DNA from: Pseudomonas nunensis
GTDB taxonomy: Bacteria > Pseudomonadota > Gammaproteobacteria > Pseudomonadales > Pseudomonadaceae
DNA length: 64,000 nucleotides
Direction of reading: 5' to 3'
NCBI RefSeq assembly: GCF_024296925.1
Contig: NZ_CP101125.1
Location: 6,997,001 to 7,061,000 of the forward strand
The position numbers were made by a program, and so were the translations under genes. The notes below the pieces were generated by a model. The model was not told where the DNA came from. It did no database searches and worked only from the letters and a program-made list of their open reading frames with translations. Positions 1 to 8,200 of the stretch are shown in pieces (the first letter of the stretch is position 1; every line of letters starts with the position of its first letter).

Positions 1-96
1 TTGCAATTCGCGCTTCTGGGTCAACCCCTTCGGGTAAAACCCCCCGCGCCACGGTATGTAGCGCCAGCCTGAAATACCAATATGAATCGCCGCCAT
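1..96 (-). CDS. DUF72 (YecE-like) protein, 5' end only
   Basis: The reverse strand from position 96 has an ATG with a good Shine-Dalgarno (GGGAGGA, about 4 bases upstream) and an open frame to the window edge (32 codons). The translation starts MAAIHIGISGWRY and continues with W-R-G-x-F-Y-P-K-G-L. This GxSGWxY...FYP opening is characteristic of the DUF72/YecE family, a TIM-barrel-like family of unknown biochemical role. Only the N-terminus is in the window, so nothing can be said about the rest of the gene. The reading is short but the motif is distinctive. Confidence 0.75.
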   Translation of the reverse strand, partial: MAAIHIGISGWRYIPWRGGFYPKGLTQKRELQ

Positions 97-204
97 GTGT
101 CCTCCCCGTCGAATACCCTCCGTCTTTTGATGACTGTCGGGCAAACGAGAAAGTTTCCACGGGGCTACGGACGGTAAATTTTCTCAAAGACACCACAAAA
201 CAAC

Positions 205-294
205 TGTGGGAGCGGGCTTTCTCGCGAAAGCGGTCTTTCATTCAACATTAATGCTGACTGATCCACCGCCTTCGCGAGCAAGCCCGCTCCCACA
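205..294. repeat. REP pair (BIME), class GTGGGAGCGGGC
   Basis: Two inverted copies of a Pseudomonas REP (tgtgggagcgggctttctcgc at the left, the complement of the same unit ending ccgctcccaca at the right) face each other across about 45 bases. It fills the gap between the DUF72 gene and the 3' end of the MFS gene. The rest of the 97-305 interval shows no gene. Confidence 0.85.
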
Positions 295-305
295 AGGGAT
301 GTGTA

Positions 306-1508
306 TCAGTGACCGGCGACGACGCGGGTGGAGCTCTCGGCATACACCGGCCCAAGCCGGTCAAGCCGCCCACTCCACGCCGTCAGCGCCAGGGCGACCA
401 ACACCACCAGGCCACCAATCCACGCGGTATGGATCAACCCCATATTCGCCACGATCAAGCCACCGCCCCACGCACCCCCGGCAATCCCGAGGTTGAACGC
501 CGCGATGTTCAGGCCCGACGCCACGTCCACTGCATTCGGGGTGTGATGTTCGGCCTGACGCACGACATACACCTGCAGACCCGGCACGTTGCCGAACGCC
601 ACCGCACCCCAGACCAGCACGGTGGCGAGGGCCAGCCATGGATTGCTGGCGGTAAAGGTCAACACGAACAGCACGGCAGCGAGCAGGGCAAAGATGATTT
701 TCAGCGCGCTGATCGGGCCACGTTTGTCCGCCAGTTTGCCGCCCCAGATATTACCAATCGCTACCGAGATGCCGTACACCAGCAGGACCAGGCTGACCGT
801 GCTGGCGCTGAAACCCGAGATGTCTTGAAGGATCGGTGCCAGGAAAGTGAAGGCGATAAACGAGCCGCCGTAACCGACTGCCGTCATCGCGTACACCAGC
901 AACAGGCGCGGTTGTTTCAGCACTTGCAGTTGTTCGAGCAACGAGGCGGGTTTGCTGTGGGTAATGTTTTTCGGCACATACAACAGGCTGCCGATAAACG
1001 CGATCACACCCAGCGCCGATACGGCGAGGAAGGTTTCACGCCAGCCGAAATGCTGACCGATAAAGGTCCCCAACGGCACGCCGGTGACCAGCGCCACGGT
1101 CAGGCCGGTGAACATGATCGCAATCGCGCTGGCGGCTTTTTCCTCCGGCACCAGGCTGGTGGCGATGGTCGAGCCAATCGAGAAAAACACCCCGTGGGCC
1201 AGGCCGGTAACGATCCGCGCGATGATCAGCGATTCGTAACTCGGCGCTTTCCAGGCCAGCAGGTTGCCGAGGGTGAACAGCACCATCAGCGACAACAGCA
1301 GCAATTTGCGCGGGACTTTGCCGGTGAGGGCGGTCAACACCGGCGCGCCAATGGCCACGCCCAGGGCGTAGAGGCTGACCAGCAGGCCGGCGGACGGCAG
1401 ACTGACCCCGAGGTCGGCGCCGATGGTGGGTAACAGGCCAACGATGACGAACTCGGTCGTTCCGATGGCAAAGGCGCTGAGCGTCAGCGCGAGCAAGGCA
1501 ATGGGCAT
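306..1508 (-). CDS. MFS transporter, DHA1 (AraJ/YdhP-like) family
   Basis: 400-residue, 12-helix major facilitator. The first helix reads ALTLSAFAIGTTEFVIVGLLP, typical of the DHA1 subfamily that includes E. coli AraJ, YdhP and NepI. The loop 2-3 motif follows at about residues 55-75 (GAPVLTALTGKVPRKLLL). Family members are inner-membrane proton-coupled drug or sugar exporters; the substrate cannot be read from sequence. Full length for the family. The gene stands alone: a REP pair lies after its stop and the IS lies 140 bases upstream of its start. No adjacent LysR or TetR regulator is visible, so its regulation is unknown. Confidence 0.88.
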   Translation of the reverse strand: MPIALLALTLSAFAIGTTEFVIVGLLPTIGADLGVSLPSAGLLVSLYALGVAIGAPVLTALTGKVPRKLLLLSLMVLFTLGNLLAWKAPSYESLIIARIVTGLAHGVFFSIGSTIATSLVPEEKAASAIAIMFTGLTVALVTGVPLGTFIGQHFGWRETFLAVSALGVIAFIGSLLYVPKNITHSKPASLLEQLQVLKQPRLLLVYAMTAVGYGGSFIAFTFLAPILQDISGFSASTVSLVLLVYGISVAIGNIWGGKLADKRGPISALKIIFALLAAVLFVLTFTASNPWLALATVLVWGAVAFGNVPGLQVYVVRQAEHHTPNAVDVASGLNIAAFNLGIAGGAWGGGLIVANMGLIHTAWIGGLVVLVALALTAWSGRLDRLGPVYAESSTRVVAGH

Positions 1509-1634
1509 GACTGCAACTCCGGTGGGTTATTTGATGGAGCGCAGTGTCGGGGTTTGGGTTGTGCGGAAAAATAGGGGGATTGGCATTTGATATTTGCGTT
1601 CAGGTCAAATATCGAAAAAGCACCGCAAGTCCCC

Positions 1635-1648
1635 TGTGGGAGCGGGCT
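1635..1648 (+). repeat. Left fragment of a REP interrupted by the IS
   Basis: tgtgggagcgggct directly abuts the left IS end. It continues after the right IS end as tgctcgcgaaagcgg, giving the same unit seen intact at 34961 and 39062. Confidence 0.85.
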
Positions 1649-1718
1649 TGATCAGGCCTAATGATTTTGGACACTTCAATCGGGCGTTATGATGGCGCCC
1701 AAATCTGAGGTGTTTGGT

Positions 1719-2021
1719 ATGCGTACTTCTTATTCAACTGAATTCAAACTCAAGGCTGTCGGCATGGTGCTGGACGAGGGGATATCGGTTCCCGAGGTCT
1801 GTGCCAGTTTAGATATTGGCCCTACGGCCTTGCGTCGCTGGGTCGACCAGGTGCGTAAAGAACGCCAGGGTTCGACGCCGGTGGGAGCCAAAGCGATCAC
1901 CGCTGACCAGCGAGAAATCCAGGAACTCAAAGCCTTGCTCAGGCAAAAAGACCGGGATATCGAAATCCTAAAAAAGGCCAGTGCTCTCCTGCTGTTGGAC
2001 GCCAAAGATCATTCTCACTGA
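1719..2021 (+). CDS. IS3-family transposase OrfA (HTH_Tnp_1)
   Basis: 100-residue helix-turn-helix protein: YSTEFKLKAVGMVLDEG, then SVPEVCASLDIGPTALRRWV, followed by a leucine-zipper-like tail (IQELKALLRQKDRDIEILKKA). It binds the IS ends and forms the N-terminal part of the transposase. The ATG at 1719 is preferred over 1689 because GAGG stands 8 bases before it and the Pfam-type start (MRTSYSTEFK) begins there. Near its end lies a slippery heptamer, A_AAA_AAG at 1970-1976, in the zero frame. Confidence 0.92.
   Translation: MRTSYSTEFKLKAVGMVLDEGISVPEVCASLDIGPTALRRWVDQVRKERQGSTPVGAKAITADQREIQELKALLRQKDRDIEILKKASALLLLDAKDHSH
1970..1976 (+). promoter_or_regulatory. Programmed -1 frameshift site (A6G)
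   Basis: A_AAA_AAG in the OrfA frame is the standard IS3-family slippery sequence. After slipping back one base the new frame is open without a stop into OrfB, giving the OrfAB fusion transposase. Confidence 0.85.
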
Positions 2022-2854
2022 TCAATGAGCTGGGCGAGCGATACGGCGTTAACGACTGCTGCCGGGTGTTTGAAGTCAGCCGCAGCAGTTTTTATGCCTG
2101 GCGTCAGCGCCAAGGCAAGGTGAACCCTGAGCGGGAGAAACTCAAAGCCATGCTGGTCGAGCATCACAAGGAATCCAGAGCGTCCGCGGGGGCGCGCACC
2201 CTCTCCAGGGAGCTGAAAGCCAAGGGGCATCGCGTCGGGCGGCACTTGGCTCGCAGCTTGATGCGAGAAGCCGGCGTGGTCAGTCGTCAGCGCCGGCGTC
2301 ACAAATACAAGTCATCGGGTGTTGAAGCCTTGGTGGCGCCGCACGTGCTCAAGCGCGAGTTTGATGTCACGGCGATCAACCAAGTGTGGTGCGCGGACGT
2401 GACGTATATCAAGGTCGGCACGCGGTGGATGTATTTTGCAGCGGTTCTGGACCTGTTCGCCCGCCGGCTCGTGGGCTGGGCGTTTTCGATGATCTCGGAT
2501 GCGGAGCTGACCTGCGAGGCCCTACGGATGGCGGTTGAGCTGCGAGGAAAACCCAAAGACGTGCTGTTTCACTCCGATCAAGGCTGCCAGTACACCAGCC
2601 ATAAGTTCAGGAATGAGTTGCTGGCGAATGGGCTGCGGCAAAGCATGAGTCGTAAAGGCGAATGCTGGGATAACGCCCCGATGGAGCGTTTCTTTGGCAG
2701 TCTGAAATCAGAGTGGGTGCCTGAAGCCGGTTACCGCTCGGAGTATGAAGCCCGAGCTGATTTGCAGCGCTACGTGATGCGCTACAACAACGTCAGGCTT
2801 CATAGCTACAACGATTACCGGTCACCGGTCGCCATGGAGAAAATGGCGGCGTGA
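1976..2854 (+). CDS. IS3-family transposase OrfB part of OrfAB (DDE integrase core)
   Basis: This frame runs open from the slippery site to 2854. HTH_21-like residues (SRSSFYAWRQRQGK) are followed by an rve integrase core. The catalytic triad is visible as D in WCADVTYIK, D in FHSDQGCQYTS and E in NAPMERFFGSLKSE with the family K/R spacing. It performs copy-out/paste-in transposition through a circular intermediate. A GTG at 2066 could start a free OrfB, but the frameshift product is the likely transposase. No internal stop, so it looks functional. Confidence 0.92.
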   Translation, partial: GQCSPAVGRQRSFSLINELGERYGVNDCCRVFEVSRSSFYAWRQRQGKVNPEREKLKAMLVEHHKESRASAGARTLSRELKAKGHRVGRHLARSLMREAGVVSRQRRRHKYKSSGVEALVAPHVLKREFDVTAINQVWCADVTYIKVGTRWMYFAAVLDLFARRLVGWAFSMISDAELTCEALRMAVELRGKPKDVLFHSDQGCQYTSHKFRNELLANGLRQSMSRKGECWDNAPMERFFGSLKSEWVPEAGYRSEYEARADLQRYVMRYNNVRLHSYNDYRSPVAMEKMAA

Positions 2855-2893
2855 AAAACCGTAACGGGTGTCCAGAATTACTTGACCAGTTCA

Positions 2894-2972
2894 GCTTGCT
2901 CGCGAAAGCGGTGTGTCATTCAACCTATATATCAACTGACCCACCGCATTCGCGAGCAAGCTCGCTCCCACA
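2894..2972 (+). repeat. Right part of the IS-interrupted REP pair
   Basis: Contains the remainder of the interrupted left REP and a complete inverted partner (ttcgcgagcaagctcgctcccaca). It lies between the IS and the start of the mechanosensitive channel gene. Confidence 0.85.
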
Positions 2973-3069
2973 TGGGGACTTGCGGTGTTGGTTAAATCAG
3001 GCCAAAACCGAACTTGCCCGGCATTTGCCGATCAGTTCCTTACAGACCCTTCGCAAGGAGCTTCGCGTT

Positions 3070-5190
3070 TTGTTCAAGTTCAAGACCGCGATACTACTGG
3101 GGGCGTTGCTGATTCTGGGCAGCGGCGAGCTCGAAGCCGCCGCGCTGCCGGGCGTTCCCGCCACCGCCGAAGCGCCGGCCGCGCCCGAACCACTGGTCCA
3201 GGGCGGCCTGCTCGGCGCCATTAGTTCCAGCATCGACGACGTACAGGACAAACTCGACCTCAACGACAACCTGGTGGATGCCTGGCGCGTGCGCGCGGAT
3301 CGGGCGGCGGACGAAGTCGACAAACTGGTCAACCAGCCATCCGCGCGTTCCGGCTGGAGCGTGACCGGGGATTTCCTGATGCTGTCCGGCGTCTGGCTCG
3401 GCACTTTTGCCTTGCTCACGGTGCTCGGCGGTCTGGCGGCCAAACGCCTGATCCAGGGCCGTTGGCTAAGCACCCGCCAACGCAGTCAGGACCTGCTCGG
3501 CTACCTGCTGCCCTACACGCTGCCGGCGATCGCCAGCCTGCCGCTGACCCTTTACGTCAGCCATTTCCTGCAAGCCTCGGCGGGGCGAGCGTTGGCGCTG
3601 TGTTTTGCTTACGCCACCAGCAGCGGCATTTTCTCGACCTCGATGCTGCTGTGCGTGGTCGTCATGTTCAACACCGGCCACAAGCGCCCGGCGGTGCAGA
3701 TCATCCGCGACTTCTGCCCCAAACCGCTGTTCCTGATCGGCTTCCTTGCGGCGCTCAGCGATGCGTTGACCAGCCCACAGATTGCCCGGCAACTGGGCGG
3801 TAATATCACCAGCAGCGTGGCGGTATTTACCGGGCTGTTTGCCTCGATCATCTTCGGTTATCTGGTTATCCGCCTGCGACGCCCGGTGGCGCATCTGATC
3901 CGCAACCGCCCGTTGGCCCAACGCCTGAAACAACCGTCGCTACAAGAATCCCTGCGGATCTTTTCCGGGCTCTGGTACTGGCCGATTTTGCTGATGGTGA
4001 TGGTCTCGGCGATCAACCTGATCGGCGTCGGTGAGGACAATCAAAAAGCCCTACGTTGCGCGTTATTCACCACGATCCTGCTGATCGCCACGGTGTTCCT
4101 GAGCACGATTTTCCAGCACCTGTTCAAATCCCGGAAAGCCGAAAGAATCCAGCGCAGCAGCGCCTACAAGGATCGCTTTCTCAGCCTGCTGCACGCGTTG
4201 CTGCGGATCGTCATGGCCGTGGCATTCATTGAAATCCTTGGGCGCATCTGGGGCATTTCGCTGTTCGAATTCGCCGAGCAAAACACCGTGGGCCGGGCCA
4301 TTGGTAATGCGCTGAGCAGCATCGGTCTGATCTTCCTGGTGACGTGGTTGCTGTGGGTGGTGCTCGACACCGCGATTCAGGAGGCGCTGAAGCCACCGCT
4401 CAGCAAACGCTCGACGCGGCAACCGAGCACGCGGGTCAAAACCATCCTGCCGCTGCTGCGCAACGCGATCAAAATCATCCTGGTGGTGATCTGTGCGATC
4501 ACCACCATGGCCAATCTGGGGATCAACGTTGCACCGCTGCTGGCGGGTGCCGGGGTGGTCGGTCTGGCCATCGGTTTCGGTTCCCAGCAACTGGTGCAGG
4601 ACGTGATCACCGGGCTGTTCATCATCATCGAAGACACGCTGTCGATTGGCGACTGGGTGGTGCTCGACTCCGGCCACGCCGGTACCGTCGAAGGCCTGAC
4701 CATCCGCACCTTGCGCCTGCGCGACGGCAAGGGCTTTGTGCATTCGGTGCCGTTCGGGCAGATCAAGGCTGTGACCAACCAATCGCGGCAATTCGCCTAT
4801 GCGTTTTTCTCGGTGCAGTTCACCTACGACACCGATGTGGACAAGGCGATTGAACTGATCCGCGAGGCAGGGGATTCGATCCGCGACGACGCGTTCCTCA
4901 AGTACAACCTGCAAGGCCCGCTGGATGTGTTCGGCGTCGACAAGATGGACCTCAACGGCGTGGTGCTGACGGCGCAGTTCCGCACAGTGTCGGGCGGGCA
5001 ATATGCAGTGAGCCGGGCGTTTAACCAGCGCTTGAAAAAACTTGTGGATAACAGCCCATGGGTGCACTTCGCGCAAACTTATCCACAGCAGGTGTTGATG
5101 CCGCATCGGGCGGTGGATGGAGTCGAAGAGGAAGGGCCGGCACCGGAGAACTCGCCGGTGTTGCTGCCGGATCAACCGCGAACTCAATGA
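3070..5190 (+). CDS. Mechanosensitive channel, MscS superfamily (YbiO-like)
   Basis: About 706 residues. An N-terminal signal sequence (FKFKTAILLGALLILGSG..LEAAA) is followed by a periplasmic coiled region, about ten membrane helices and a C-terminal MscS module. The pore helix and beta domain are recognisable (NLGINVAPLLAGAGVVGLAIGFG, then QDVITGLFIIIEDTLSIGDWV). E. coli YbiO (741 residues) has the same plan; such channels release solutes on hypo-osmotic shock. The TTG at 3070 is chosen because AAGGAG ends 9 bases before it and the signal peptide starts there. An open frame extends upstream into the IS right end but would place REP-derived residues before the signal peptide. Confidence 0.85.
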   Translation: MFKFKTAILLGALLILGSGELEAAALPGVPATAEAPAAPEPLVQGGLLGAISSSIDDVQDKLDLNDNLVDAWRVRADRAADEVDKLVNQPSARSGWSVTGDFLMLSGVWLGTFALLTVLGGLAAKRLIQGRWLSTRQRSQDLLGYLLPYTLPAIASLPLTLYVSHFLQASAGRALALCFAYATSSGIFSTSMLLCVVVMFNTGHKRPAVQIIRDFCPKPLFLIGFLAALSDALTSPQIARQLGGNITSSVAVFTGLFASIIFGYLVIRLRRPVAHLIRNRPLAQRLKQPSLQESLRIFSGLWYWPILLMVMVSAINLIGVGEDNQKALRCALFTTILLIATVFLSTIFQHLFKSRKAERIQRSSAYKDRFLSLLHALLRIVMAVAFIEILGRIWGISLFEFAEQNTVGRAIGNALSSIGLIFLVTWLLWVVLDTAIQEALKPPLSKRSTRQPSTRVKTILPLLRNAIKIILVVICAITTMANLGINVAPLLAGAGVVGLAIGFGSQQLVQDVITGLFIIIEDTLSIGDWVVLDSGHAGTVEGLTIRTLRLRDGKGFVHSVPFGQIKAVTNQSRQFAYAFFSVQFTYDTDVDKAIELIREAGDSIRDDAFLKYNLQGPLDVFGVDKMDLNGVVLTAQFRTVSGGQYAVSRAFNQRLKKLVDNSPWVHFAQTYPQQVLMPHRAVDGVEEEGPAPENSPVLLPDQPRTQ

Positions 5191-5213
5191 TCGGTGTTGT
5201 GGCTGATGGCCCA

Positions 5214-5276
5214 TTCGCGAGCAAGCCCGCTCCCACAGGGGAACGCATTCCAATGTGGGAGCGGGCTTGCTCGCGG
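5214..5276. repeat. REP pair between convergent genes
   Basis: ttcgcgagcaagcccgctcccaca (5214-5237) and its inverted copy tgtgggagcgggcttgctcgcgg (5254-5276) are separated by 16 bases and form one long hairpin. It lies between the convergent mechanosensitive channel and lhr genes, where it may also act as a transcription end. Confidence 0.85.
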
Positions 5277-5296
5277 AGAGGCCGGCCCAACCAACC

Positions 5297-8200
5297 TCAA
5301 TGCCGGATCAGTTTGCTGTGTAGTTCAGCACTCTCGGACTGATCCAGCTCCACCCAAAAAACCTGCTTCCCTGCAATCTCTGCGGCAGCCGGCAAGCCAT
5401 CCCGATACACCAACCGATTACTCGCCAACGCCGGCACTTTCACCCCCGGCAATAACGTCCCGGCCAGGTTCAGCGGATCGACTCCGCACACCGCCACCAG
5501 ACTCCCGTCATGCGGTCGGCGCCGCACTTCTCGCAGCAACGGAATCGCCTCCGGTAACGCAAACTGTTCACCGGCCAAGCCACTGACAAACCGCCCACCG
5601 CGAATCTCGCCCCGTGCCTCCAACCGATGAAACGTGCGCAGCAATTCACGCCAACTCGGCAACCAATCCGCCTCGCGTTCCAGCAAGCGCCAGAACACCA
5701 CGCCGTAGCGGCGCAGCAAGGTCATGGCGATATGTTCCAGGGTGTCGCTCGGCGTCGGTGCCGGTCGTTTGTTATCCACAACCGGTGCTGGCGGTCCGCG
5801 TCGTAACAGAGCCCAGCGCCCGGCATCGTCCATGCCGCCGACAAACGCCCCACGCCCACGCCGACTGCTGCGCTGTTGGCGTTTGCTCGCCGGGGTGATC
5901 AGTGCGCGCAACCCGGCGAAGCTGTCGGCGTTCACCAACCCGGCGCCTACCAGTTCCTGCAAGGCGATTTCGAGTTCCGCGCGCAGCAGGTGCGCTTCGT
6001 GGATCAGCTCATCGAAAAACAACGCGCCGTGTTGGCTCAGTGCCTCGAAAACTTTTTGCGTCTTGGGTGAGAGTTCACTCACCGTCGTCTGCTCGGTCAA
6101 GCAGCTCCACAACCCGACCTGACTGCGTGGCAGCAGCAGAATCGGCGTGCTGCGCAGCGCCGTGCCCGTGCTTTTATTGCGCGCGGTCAGGCGCGTCCAC
6201 ACCAGTTTGCCGCTGCGGCACAGGTCATCCAGCCAGCTCGGCGAATAGTCCTTGAGCCGCGCCGGCAGGAGGTCGCTGTCCCACGCCGATGCAGCGGCGG
6301 GGTAGCCTTCGAACTGACTGACAATCGCCGGTAACACCGCACTGCCCTGGCCTTGGGTGGCGGGGGACAAATGCTGCCAGTCGAACAGAAATCGCATGAA
6401 ATCCTGCAACGCCACCGGCTCGATTTCCCGGCGCAGGCGCTTGACCGTGTAGCGATGAATCCGCGCCAGCAAATGCCGTTCGCACCATTCGTCTTCACCA
6501 GTGCCCGGCGTGAATTGCCCGCGCAACACATAACCTTCGCGCTCCAGTTGCGCCAGGGCTTGAGTGACTTGAGTCGGCGGTAATCCGAGCGGTTCGGCGA
6601 TCGCTTTCAGCGGTAAGGGACCAAACCCGCTAAGCCGCGCACGAACCACTTCCAGCACCGCTTCATCAATGTCCCAGGCTTCATCGAAACCGGGCAACGC
6701 TTGCAGTGGCGGCGTTAAAACCGCTTGTGGATAAATCGCTCGCAGGCAGGTCAAGCGCTCCAGCGCCAACCATAACGATTGCCCGTGATCGAGCTGCAAA
6801 CGGCTGGCGCGCCCCGACTCAGCCAGGGTGTTCAACCAGTCGAGCCAATGCGGGTTGGCTTGAGCTTCGGCATCGGAAATGCACGTCAGGCTCATCAGCG
6901 CTTCGTGCATTTCATCGACGCCAGTGGGCGCAGGCCAGGCTTCATCGCGCACTGCCTGAATCGCCTCGGCATCCAGTGCGCCGAGGTCGTCGGTGGATTG
7001 CGGATCGCTCCAGCGTCGATTGATTACCGCTTGGGTGCGGCGTTCTTCCAGCGGTGCATCGTCTAGAAAAGTGTAGGGCCGGGCGCTAAGGATTTCTGCG
7101 GCCAGCGGCGAGGGCGCCGGCAGGTCGCGGCTGATCAGGCGCACGTCGCCGCTTTCCATGCGCCGCAACAGCGCGAGCCAGCCTTCGGTGTCCATGGCTT
7201 CGTGCAGGCAATCGTCGAGGGTTTGTTCCACCAGTGGATGCTCGGGCACTTCCCGTTCGCCGGCGAGGTTTTCCACGCAGGCAATCTGGTCGGGGAAGAC
7301 GCTGGCGATCAGGTCTTCGCTTTTCATCCGCTGGATCTGCGGCGCAACCTTGCGCCCGCCGGTGTAACGCGGCAGCGCCAGGGCGACCCCGGCATTCCAG
7401 CGCCAGCGCACGCCAAACAGCGGCGCCTCAAGCACGGCTTGAATCAGGATGTGCTCGGCGCTGTTGCTGTGCAGGTAGCGCCAGACGTCATCGAGTTCAA
7501 AGCTGTGGCTGGTGGAGAGCGACAGCACAATCGCATCTTCGCTGGCGGCGGCCTGCAATTCGAAGTTGAAGGTGCGGCAGAAGCGCTTGCGCAGGGCCAA
7601 GCCCCAGGCACGGTTGATGCGGCTGCCGAACGGTGTGTGGATGATCAGTTGGGTGCCGCCGGACTCGTCGAAAAACCGCTCCATCAGCAACGTGTCCTGG
7701 GACGGCAGGGCGCCCAAAGTCAGGCGTGCGCGGGCGAGGTAATCCACCAGTTGATCAGCGCTGGCGAGGTTGAGGCCGAGGGTCCCGGTCAGCCAATCCA
7801 TGGCGGGCTGCAAGTTGCCGGGCGTAGCGCCGAGCAGATCATCGAGTTGCGCTTGCAGGCGCGCCACGGCGAACGATAGTTCCGCGCTGCGCCCCGGCGC
7901 TTCGCCGAGCCAGAACGGAATGGTCGGCGGCTGGCCTTGGGCGTCTTCGACCCGAACCTTGCCGGTGTCGACCCGCAGGATGCGGTACGACGTGTTGCCG
8001 AGTTGGAAGATATCCCCGGCGATGCTCTCCACGGCGAAGTCTTCGTTGACGCTGCCGATGTTCAGACCTTGGGGTTCCAGCAACACGCTGTAGTCGGCGT
8101 TGTCCGGGATGGTGCCGCCGCTGGTCACCGCCGTCAGCTTGGCGCCACGACGCCCGCGCAAGGTGCGGCTCACGGCGTCGCGATGCAGGAAAGCACTGCG

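Larger units (their letters stand above)
1649..2893 (+). mobile_element. Complete IS3-family insertion sequence, 1245 bp
   Basis: The element has imperfect 26-bp terminal inverted repeats: 1649-1674 (TGATCAGGCCTAATG..) against the complement of 2868-2893 (TGAACTGGTCAAGTA..), 19 of 26 matching and both ending in TGGACAC. It encodes OrfA and OrfB in the relation used for -1 frameshifting. A 3-bp direct repeat GCT (1646-1648 and 2894-2896) flanks it, the size expected for IS3-family target duplication. Removing the IS and one GCT restores an intact REP sequence, so both ends and the target are defined. Intact ORFs and ends suggest it is recent and possibly still active. Confidence 0.93.

Noticed and set aside
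2851..3069. N-terminal extension of the mechanosensitive channel into the IS end
   Set aside because: It would encode REP and IS-derived residues ahead of a signal peptide; the TTG at 3070 has a good SD.
4063..5253. Long open frame antisense to the mechanosensitive channel
   Set aside because: Composition typical of a shadow frame (His/Gln/Arg-rich); the sense gene has clear MscS motifs.
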